A stretch of DNA of 32,543 nt. Source: Cupriavidus phytohabitans (GTDB lineage: Bacteria; Pseudomonadota; Gammaproteobacteria; Burkholderiales; Burkholderiaceae). Position 1 is the stretch's first letter, and each line of letters starts with the position of its first letter. Below, piece after piece: positions 27,801-32,543 of this stretch. The notes beneath the pieces were generated by a model. It did not search any database and had not been told where the DNA came from. It saw only the letters and a list, made by a program, of their open reading frames with translations. The DNA lies in NCBI RefSeq assembly GCF_000426345.1, contig NZ_AUFE01000061.1:1-32543 (forward strand). The letters are read 5' to 3'. Position numbers and translations under genes: made by a program.

Positions 27801-29149
27801 TCGAAAGACTGTTTGCCCTGGTTATCTTGTGCCTGGCGCTGGCGCTTCCGTTCGCGCTGGCCGCGCTTGCCACCGGCGACCTGCTGCTGGCCTTCGTGTT
27901 CTTCTATCCGCTGTTCATGTCCGGCCTGTGGATGGCCGGCGGCGTGTACTTCTGGCTGCATTGGGAGCGCAAATGGCAGTGGGGCGAGCATCGCGTGGCG
28001 CCCGAAGTTCCCGGCACGCCGTTTATCTCGATCCTGGTGCCGTGCTACAACGAGGAGCATAGTGGCGAAGAGACGCTGCTGGCCGCGCTGGGGCAGCGCT
28101 ATCCCAACTTCGAAGTGATCGCCATCAACGACGGTTCGCGCGACGGCACCGGCGCCGTGCTGGAAGCGCTGGCGCAGCGCCATGAACGGCTGCGCGTGGT
28201 GCACCTGGCACAGAACCAGGGCAAGGCAATGGCGCTGCGCATGGGCGCGCTGGCCGCGCGCGGCGAATACCTGGTCTGCATTGACGGCGACGCGGCGCTG
28301 GACCCCGACGCCGCGGCCTACCTGGTCGCGCCGATGGTGGCCAACCCGCGCGTGGGCGCGGTCACCGGCAACCCGCGCATCCGCACGCGCTCGACACTGG
28401 TGGGGCGCATCCAGGTTGGCGAATTCTCGTCGATCATCGGGCTGATCAAGCGCACCCAGCGCGTCTATGGCCAGGTCTTTACCGTATCCGGCGTGGTTGC
28501 CGCGTTCCGCCGCCGCGCGCTGGACCGCGTCGGCTACTGGAGCCTGGACATGATCACCGAGGACATCGATATCAGCTGGAAGCTGCAGCGCGACCACTGG
28601 TCGATCTTCTACGAGCCGCGCGCGCTGTGCTGGATCCTGATGCCCGAGACCGTGCGCGGCCTGTTCAAGCAGCGGCTGCGCTGGGCCCAGGGCGGCGCCG
28701 AAGTGTTCATGAAAAACGTGCGCTCGATCTGGATCTGGCGCCACCGCCGGCTGTGGCCGCTGATGGCGGAGTACTGCCTGTCGGCGGGCTGGGCCTTTGC
28801 CTTTTCCATGTCGATCGTACTGTGGGCGCTGGGCCACTTCATCGCGCTGCCGGAGCATATCCGCATCCAGAAGCTGATGCCGCCGGGCTTTACCGGCATG
28901 GTGCTGGCGGCCGTCTGCATCCTGCAGTTCATGATCAGCGTGGCGATCGACCGGCGCTACGAGCCGCGCCTGGCGCGCACGCTTTACTGGATCATCTGGT
29001 ACCCGCTGGCGTACTGGCTGGTCGGCATGTTCACCACGCTGCTGGCCTTTCCCAAGGTCATGCTCAAGACCCGGCGCAAGCGTGCGCGCTGGGACAGTCC
29101 CGATCGCGGCATCCAATCGATGAAATCGTCATGCATCCCGAAAACATGA
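27797..29149 (+). CDS. pgaC: PNAG synthase, glycosyltransferase PgaC
   Basis: A 450-residue family-2 glycosyltransferase in the inner membrane that polymerises UDP-GlcNAc into PNAG while moving it out. Two N-terminal membrane segments (about 5-55) precede the catalytic domain. Active-site motifs are VPCYNEE (81-87), DGS (112-114), DGD (163-165), TED (254-256) and QRLRW (292-296), all intact. Membrane segments follow at about 325-350, 365-385 and 395-420. The start ATG overlaps the pgaB stop (ATGA), and the C-terminus overlaps pgaD, so synthesis of the three proteins is coupled. The length matches E. coli PgaC (441). Confidence 0.96.
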   Translation: MIERLFALVILCLALALPFALAALATGDLLLAFVFFYPLFMSGLWMAGGVYFWLHWERKWQWGEHRVAPEVPGTPFISILVPCYNEEHSGEETLLAALGQRYPNFEVIAINDGSRDGTGAVLEALAQRHERLRVVHLAQNQGKAMALRMGALAARGEYLVCIDGDAALDPDAAAYLVAPMVANPRVGAVTGNPRIRTRSTLVGRIQVGEFSSIIGLIKRTQRVYGQVFTVSGVVAAFRRRALDRVGYWSLDMITEDIDISWKLQRDHWSIFYEPRALCWILMPETVRGLFKQRLRWAQGGAEVFMKNVRSIWIWRHRRLWPLMAEYCLSAGWAFAFSMSIVLWALGHFIALPEHIRIQKLMPPGFTGMVLAAVCILQFMISVAIDRRYEPRLARTLYWIIWYPLAYWLVGMFTTLLAFPKVMLKTRRKRARWDSPDRGIQSMKSSCIPKT

Positions 29150-29625
29150 TCATCCGCACCCGGCGCGCACCGCTGCGCCGGGCCTTCGACGCGGTGCTGA
29201 CCGCACTGGCGTGGGCCGGCTTCTTCTACCTGTTCGCCAGCGGCATTCGTGACATCCTGGTAGGAGCGTCGACCGGCCTCGACGTGCCATTCTGGTCCGC
29301 GATGATGCCCACCATGGGCACGCTGTCGGCGTACGTGCTGGTGGGCGTGTTCAACGGCGTGCTGCTGCTGGTGTGGGCGCTGTACAACCAGATTCGCTTC
29401 GCCGGCATGGACCGCCGCAAGCCGCTGCCGCCGCTGGCCGACGACGAGCTGGTAGCCAGCTTCGGCCTGCCGGGACAGCGCGTCGATGCGCTGCAGCAGG
29501 CCCGGGTGGCGGTTATCGATCACGACCACGACGGCGGCATCGCCGGCGTCCGGCTGGGTTACGAATGGATTGCGGCTCCGGTCAAGCCTGCAGTGGCAGC
29601 TTCGGCAGAAGCTTGTGTGGCGTGA
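29131..29625 (+). CDS. pgaD: PNAG synthase accessory subunit PgaD
   Basis: A 164-residue inner-membrane protein that partners with PgaC; in E. coli the PgaC-PgaD pair binds c-di-GMP and is stabilised by it. Two transmembrane helices are visible (AFDAVLTALAWAGFFYLFAS and LSAYVLVGVFNGVLLLVWAL), followed by YNQIRFAG, which matches the YNKLRF segment of E. coli PgaD. The start at 29131 was chosen by analogy with the short N-terminus before LII in E. coli; a second ATG at 29146 overlaps the pgaC stop as ATGA and is also plausible. It is longer than E. coli PgaD (137 residues), with an extra C-terminal stretch containing IDHDHDGGIAGV. Confidence 0.85.
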   Translation: MHPENMIIRTRRAPLRRAFDAVLTALAWAGFFYLFASGIRDILVGASTGLDVPFWSAMMPTMGTLSAYVLVGVFNGVLLLVWALYNQIRFAGMDRRKPLPPLADDELVASFGLPGQRVDALQQARVAVIDHDHDGGIAGVRLGYEWIAAPVKPAVAASAEACVA

Positions 29626-29842
29626 TTGGATAGCTCGCAGCGCTTGTCCAGGCCACCAAACGCCAGCACGTCTCGGCCGACAGGCTGTTTCGGGGCGCTG
29701 GCGGCGCCGCTTGCCAGTGGCACGTTGCGCCCGGCGGCGCACAGCGGGCTTCGTGGCAGCCGGGGGGAGGCCTTCGTGCCATCGGACACACAACGGGTAA
29801 TCCACTAGTCGCGGCCTTGTTTATTTGCTCCGGATAATCACT

Positions 29843-29918
29843 TATAAATACGGGACATGCTGCGGCTGATGTCCCGCATCATGACTCCGCCCGCCGGGAC
29901 GCCTGCGGGCTTTTTTTT
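29843..29918 (+). ncRNA. Candidate small RNA
   Basis: A possible -10 TATAAA (29843-29848), with a weak TTTATT 17 bases upstream, leads directly into a perfect hairpin CGGGACAT (29851-29858) / ATGTCCCG (29869-29876). Twelve bases later comes a Rho-independent terminator with eight T. A transcript from about 29852 to 29918 would be roughly 65 nt with two stem-loops, a typical shape for a small regulatory RNA. Alternatively, both structures are simply the 3' end of the pga transcript. Confidence 0.35.
29889..29918 (+). terminator. Rho-independent terminator downstream of pgaD
   Basis: GCCCGC (29889-29894) pairs with GCGGGC (29905-29910) and is followed by eight T (29911-29918). It lies 264 bases after the pgaD stop and can end the pga operon or the candidate small RNA. 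Confidence 0.75.
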
Positions 29919-30001
29919 ATCCTTGATTATTCATAATCGATATTAATCAGGAATCTTATTTCACCGCCTTCTGATTTTGGTTGGTAAAAACCCTGATTTT
30001 T

Positions 30002-30033
30002 CCCGGAACATTACAAAATCGCAATGTTTCGGG
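30002..30033. repeat. 11-bp-arm inverted repeat upstream of the antiporter
   Basis: CCCGGAACATT (30002-30012) and AATGTTTCGGG (30023-30033) pair along 11 positions with one G-U wobble and a 10-base loop. It has no T-run. Position is 420 bases upstream of the antiporter start, so it may be an operator or a leader RNA structure. Confidence 0.45.
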
Positions 30034-30329
30034 GTTGGTCAGCATTTGACATGCTTTCTGCCAAGTCGTCAATACTTCCCTCAAAGCCGCTCCGGCATTG
30101 GATTTCAGGGAATATGACGCACTTATTCATGCGTCTTGCTCACTGATGCGTGAATATCCTGAATCCGTTTTCCCAGCCATATTCCTCATTAATCATCGGG
30201 CTAGTGAAAACCCTGCTGCCGGTCGACTTGTACTTACTTGATATATCACATACTGTGTATCCCATCGCGTCTCGTAGTTTTGAAAACAGGTGAGTGCGGG
30301 AGACGTCGATATGGCGTCGCAATAAAAGG

Positions 30330-30366
30330 CAGTAAATGCCAACGACACAGGAGACAGTAAATGCCA
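30330..30366 (+). repeat. Direct repeat ahead of the antiporter gene
   Basis: CAGTAAATGCCA occurs at 30330-30341 and again at 30355-30366, 25 bases apart, about 90-125 bases upstream of the antiporter ATG. Tandem identical 12-mers at this spacing could be binding sites for an activator, or a small duplication. Confidence 0.45.
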
Positions 30367-30454
30367 GGAGCCACCTGCAAGTTGACGCGCATGGCGTCCC
30401 CACCTTCGTCCATTCCCACGGATTTCCCGAAACACACGGTTCAAGGAGCGCGCT

Positions 30455-31777
30455 ATGAGTAATGCAACGGCAGGGGCCCTGCGCCCCAATCAAGGGGCTT
30501 CGGAGTCCACGCGCTGGATCCAGCTGATCGTCGGCGTGGTCTGCATGATCGCCACCGCGAACATCCAGTACGCCTGGACGCTGTTCGTGCCCGAGATCCA
30601 GGAAACCTACGGCTGGTCACGCGCCAGCATCCAGATCGCCTTTACCGTGTTCGTGCTGGTGCAGACCTGGCTGGCGCCGATCGAGGGCTACTTCATCGAC
30701 AAGTTCGGGCCACGCATGATGGTGGCTTTCGGCGCGCTCTTTATCGGCGCGGCGTGGGTCATCAACTCGCAGGCGACTACGCTGATGGGCTTTTACCTCG
30801 GTGCCGCGGTCGGCGGCCTGGGTGTGGGCTCCATCTACGCGACCTGCATCAACAACGCGCTCAAGTGGTTCCCGGACCGCCGCGGCCTCGCGGTCGGCCT
30901 GACCGCCGGCGGCTATGGCGCGGGCTCGGCGGCGACCATCCTGCCGATCGCGGCGATGATCGAGTCGCAGGGCTTCCAGCACACCTTCCTGTTCTTCGGC
31001 CTGCTGCAAGGGGCGCTGGCCTTCGTGGCGGCGTGGTTCCTGCGCTCGCCCAAGACCGGCGAGGTGCGGGCGTCGAAGAAGCTGGCCCAGGCCACGCGCG
31101 ACTACACCCTCAAGGAAGCGCTGTGCACCAGGCTGTTCTGGCTGATGCTGGTGATGTTCGTGCTGGTGGTTACTGGCGGCATGATGGCCGTGGCCCAGCT
31201 CGGCGTCATCGCCAAGGACCTTGGCGTGAAGGAATTCCAGGTCGACCTGCACTTCTTCGTGATGGCCGCATTGCCGCTCGCCCTGATGCTTGACCGCATC
31301 ATGAACGGCATCTCGCGTCCGCTGTTCGGCTGGATCTCGGACAACATCGGCCGCGAGAAGACGATGGTGATTGCCTTCTCGCTCGAAGGGCTGGGCATCA
31401 TCGCGCTGGGCTACTTCGGCAGCGACCCGTACGCCTTCCTGATCCTGTCCGGCGTGGTGTTCCTGGCCTGGGGCGAAGTCTACTCGCTGTTCTCGGCACT
31501 GGCGGGCGATGCCTTCGGCACCAAGCACATCGGCAAGATCTACGGCGTGCTGTACACCGCCAAGGGCATTGGCGCACTGTTCGTGCCGATCGGCAACCTG
31601 CTGATGGAAGCCACCGGCACGTGGTCGACGGTGCTCTACACGGTGGCGGCGATGGACCTGACCGCTGCGTTCCTTGCCATCATGGTGCTGCGGCCGGTGC
31701 TTGCCTCGCACGTTGCGACATCGCGGCAGCAGTTTGCGAAGGAATCTGCCGCAGCCGGCGCGCAAGTGGCGGCCTGA
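30455..31777 (+). CDS. Oxalate/formate antiporter family (MFS) transporter
   Basis: A 440-residue, 12-helix major-facilitator protein of the OFA (oxalate:formate antiporter) family. It begins with the typical RWIQLIVGVVCMIATANIQY-AWTLF, followed by FIDKFGPRMMVAFGALFIGA (motif A) and GSIYATCINNALKWFPDRRG. In the second half DRIMNGISRPLFGWISDNIG repeats motif A. Lys370 in LYTAKGIGALF sits in helix 11, where OxlT of Oxalobacter has the substrate-binding Lys355, supporting a dicarboxylate such as oxalate. AAGGAG precedes the ATG. No frc or oxc genes (formyl-CoA transferase, oxalyl-CoA decarboxylase) are adjacent, so the substrate remains an inference. It is followed by a strong terminator. Confidence 0.9.
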   Translation: MSNATAGALRPNQGASESTRWIQLIVGVVCMIATANIQYAWTLFVPEIQETYGWSRASIQIAFTVFVLVQTWLAPIEGYFIDKFGPRMMVAFGALFIGAAWVINSQATTLMGFYLGAAVGGLGVGSIYATCINNALKWFPDRRGLAVGLTAGGYGAGSAATILPIAAMIESQGFQHTFLFFGLLQGALAFVAAWFLRSPKTGEVRASKKLAQATRDYTLKEALCTRLFWLMLVMFVLVVTGGMMAVAQLGVIAKDLGVKEFQVDLHFFVMAALPLALMLDRIMNGISRPLFGWISDNIGREKTMVIAFSLEGLGIIALGYFGSDPYAFLILSGVVFLAWGEVYSLFSALAGDAFGTKHIGKIYGVLYTAKGIGALFVPIGNLLMEATGTWSTVLYTVAAMDLTAAFLAIMVLRPVLASHVATSRQQFAKESAAAGAQVAA

Positions 31778-31824
31778 TCCACGCGCTGCGCTTCAGATAG
31801 ACCGATCCACTGGTAGTTGGCTGG

Positions 31825-31853
31825 GCGGGCTTCTCCGGAAGCCCGCTTTTTTT
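31825..31853 (+). terminator. Intrinsic terminator of the antiporter gene
   Basis: GCGGGCTTC (31825-31833) and GAAGCCCGC (31838-31846) form a perfect 9-bp stem with a four-base loop (TCCG), followed by seven T (31847-31853). The group II intron begins at the very next base. Confidence 0.9.
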
Positions 31854-32027
31854 GTGCGCCCGGCAGGGCGCACTCGCTTGGGGGTGAAAGTCCCCTACAC
31901 ACCCGGCAAGGGGAAGTGTTAGCCAGAGGCAAGGGTTCCCCGGGTGACCGGGGGTCTGAAGGAAGCCCGAGGCAAAGCGCTGGCCTGACGAACAGGAAGC
32001 GGATATGAGGCGACGCGTTGGGGTAAG
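31854..32027 (+). mobile_element. Group II intron, 5' fragment (domain I only)
   Basis: The segment opens with GTGCG, the conserved 5' end of group II introns, as part of a perfect hairpin GTGCGCCC-ggca-GGGCGCAC (31854-31873). It continues with phrases typical of bacterial intron domain I: GGGGTGAAAGTCCCC, GGAAGTGTTAGCC, GGTGACCGGGGGTCTGAAGG and GAACAGGAAGCGGATATGAG. The remaining domains and the reverse transcriptase are not present; the sequence is interrupted by the end of an IS3-family element at about 32028. Insertion immediately behind a terminator stem and T-run is what class C introns do, but the class was not determined. The ribozyme is almost certainly inactive here unless the rest continues beyond the insertions. 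Confidence 0.75.
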
Positions 32028-32315
32028 TGTCAAGTCCTGACATAGGTTGACAGGTTTGGTAGCTCCATTCGGCGCCTATCGCTCCGCGGCAACAGACGCC
32101 CGATGAACATCATTGGGCGTTTTGTATTCCAGGGCCTGATGGGGTCGTTCGCGGTTATAGATGTGTACAGACTCCCTCACCATACGAGCAGCTTGCTGCA
32201 GATCGGCTGGACGGTTCAGGAGGAATTCACTTTTGAGGATGCCGTTGATGCGTTCTGCCATGGCGTTCTGGTAGCAGTCGTAGCCATCGGTCATGGAGCA
32301 GGTCAGCCCATGTCG
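32028..32315 (-). mobile_element. IS3-family element, terminal fragment
   Basis: The left border starts with TGTCAAGTCCTGACATAGG, a TG-starting terminal sequence typical of IS3-family ends, 48 bases outside the stop codon of a minus-strand transposase gene. Homology to IS3 transposases stops near 32315, where the end of an IS256-family element begins. Only the 3' end of the IS is visible. Confidence 0.7.
32076..32315 (-). pseudogene. IS3-family transposase (OrfB), C-terminal fragment
   Basis: Reads RHGLTCSMTDGYDCYQNAMA followed by ERINGILKSEFLL and VHIYNRERPHQALEYKTPND. This is the C-terminal third of the DDE integrase domain: the final Glu in NAMAE and the Lys seven residues on (ERINGILK) are the E-x6-K of the catalytic triad region, and YNxxRPHQAL is universal in the family. 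The first two Asp residues and the N-terminal half are missing. Upstream of RHGLTC the translation loses similarity at the border with the IS256-type sequence, so the gene is interrupted and inactive. Confidence 0.82.
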
Positions 32316-32543
32316 GACCTGTCCGTATTTTTGTGTGCGAGGCGGTTTTGAATTTTGTTAGCCTCGGGCCGCGGTAAATCTCTCCCCATACAGGATAGCA
32401 AACTGGTTCATGGCGGACTTCCAGTCATAAGTCGTGCGAACGGACTTCGTCAGTACGTTGCGCAGTGCTAGCCACAGCAACTTGATCGCCGCTTCATCCG
32501 AAGGGAAGTGGCCACGGGTCTTGATGATCTTGCGCAACTGCAT
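32316..32543 (-). mobile_element. IS256-family element, one end (continues past the window)
   Basis: The sequence GACCTGTCCGTATTTTTGTG at 32316-32335 looks like the outer end of an IS256-type element: it abuts the broken IS3 transposase gene and lies 42 bases outside the stop codon of an IS256-family transposase. The other end and any target duplication are outside the window. Confidence 0.65.
32358..32543 (-). CDS. IS256-family (mutator) transposase, C-terminal part
   Basis: Sixty-one residues from the window edge to the stop: QLRKIIKTRGHFPSDEAAIK, LLWLALRNVL and WKSAMNQFAILYGERF. These are the conserved C-terminal helices of IS256/mutator-type transposases (RKxxKxRGxFPxxxAxxKLxxLAxxN...W...xNQFAIxYxxRF). 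The DDE catalytic residues lie further upstream, outside the window. The Met at the window edge is an internal residue, not the start. Confidence 0.85.
   Translation of the reverse strand: MQLRKIIKTRGHFPSDEAAIKLLWLALRNVLTKSVRTTYDWKSAMNQFAILYGERFTAARG

Larger units (their letters stand above)
29626..30454. other. Large AT-rich, structure-rich intergenic region
   Basis: The 829 bases between pgaD and the antiporter hold no convincing gene. 29626-29820 is GC-rich and possibly eroded coding sequence that I cannot identify. From about 29820 to 30300 base composition drops sharply. This part holds a promoter-hairpin-terminator unit (29843-29918) and several inverted repeats: GATTAT-tc-ATAATC at 29925-29938, the 30002-30033 hairpin, and a 10-bp arm pair at 30125-30134 and 30146-30155 pairing with two G-U. 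TTGACA at 30046-30051 has only a weak -10 (AATACT, 19-base spacing). Confidence 0.45.

Noticed and set aside
29626..29820. Possible decayed transposase or other gene downstream of pgaD
   Set aside because: Several short frames look protein-like on the minus strand, but none carries a motif I can name.
30330..30366. CRISPR-like repeat
   Set aside because: Only two copies of a 12-mer 25 bases apart; no further repeats, no spacers and no cas genes.
30140..30493. 117-codon minus-strand frame upstream of the antiporter
   Set aside because: It overlaps the antiporter start and its control region and has no recognised motif; a stretch ending GWENGFRIFTHQ looks protein-like but cannot be supported.

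Overview
The window is high-GC DNA from a betaproteobacterium, most likely Cupriavidus (formerly Ralstonia eutropha / C. necator group). The main reason is a fructose locus in the order regulator, ABC transporter (A, C, B), zwf, pgi, sugar kinase, which as I recall is the order of the frcRACB-zwf2-pgi2-kinase cluster on chromosome 2 of C. necator H16. Supporting signs are a Bug-type solute-binding protein, a Burkholderiales-type trimeric porin and a resident class D beta-lactamase. All names come from reading motifs by eye; no database search was run.

Layout. 1-1506 (minus strand): the 5' part of an outer-membrane porin, a glycine-zipper lipoprotein and a small secreted protein. 1507-1958: a graveyard holding a LysR C-terminal remnant and a frameshifted M20-peptidase-like remnant. 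1959-6183 (minus): an NCS2 purine/uracil permease, a possible small membrane protein and a long di-haem cytochrome c peroxidase family protein. 6184-8796: a regulatory interval with a perfect 24-bp palindrome and a good sigma-70 promoter, then a Bug-family periplasmic binding protein and an exported protein (plus strand).

8753-17958 (minus): a seven-gene fructose operon. A ROK regulator (frcR) with a promoter and an overlapping 9-1-9 palindromic operator leads into frcA, frcC, frcB, zwf, pgi and a PfkB fructokinase. Together they import fructose, phosphorylate it to fructose-6-P, isomerise it to glucose-6-P and oxidise it toward 6-phosphogluconate and the Entner-Doudoroff pathway. Lactonase, edd and eda are not in the window. 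A large hairpin repeat sits between frcA and frcC.

18169-22383: a mixed stretch with a small unknown protein, an OXA-type class D beta-lactamase, a 548-residue protein I do not recognise, a TFIIB-type zinc-ribbon protein and an M23 peptidase. A redoxin remnant with a visible frameshift follows. 23246-29625 (plus): a complete pgaABCD operon for export of the biofilm polysaccharide poly-beta-1,6-N-acetylglucosamine, with translational coupling at the last two junctions. 29626-30454: an AT-rich, structure-rich intergenic region with a small-RNA candidate ending in a strong terminator.

30455-31777: an oxalate/formate antiporter family transporter with a perfect intrinsic terminator. Directly after the terminator T-run begins the 5' part of a group II intron. 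It is cut by the end of an IS3-family element, whose transposase is in turn cut by an IS256-family element running off the window: a nested stack of three mobile elements. I did not find a clearly undescribed biological system. The most unusual items are the nested insertions, the palindromes, the small-RNA candidate and the unrecognised 548-residue protein.
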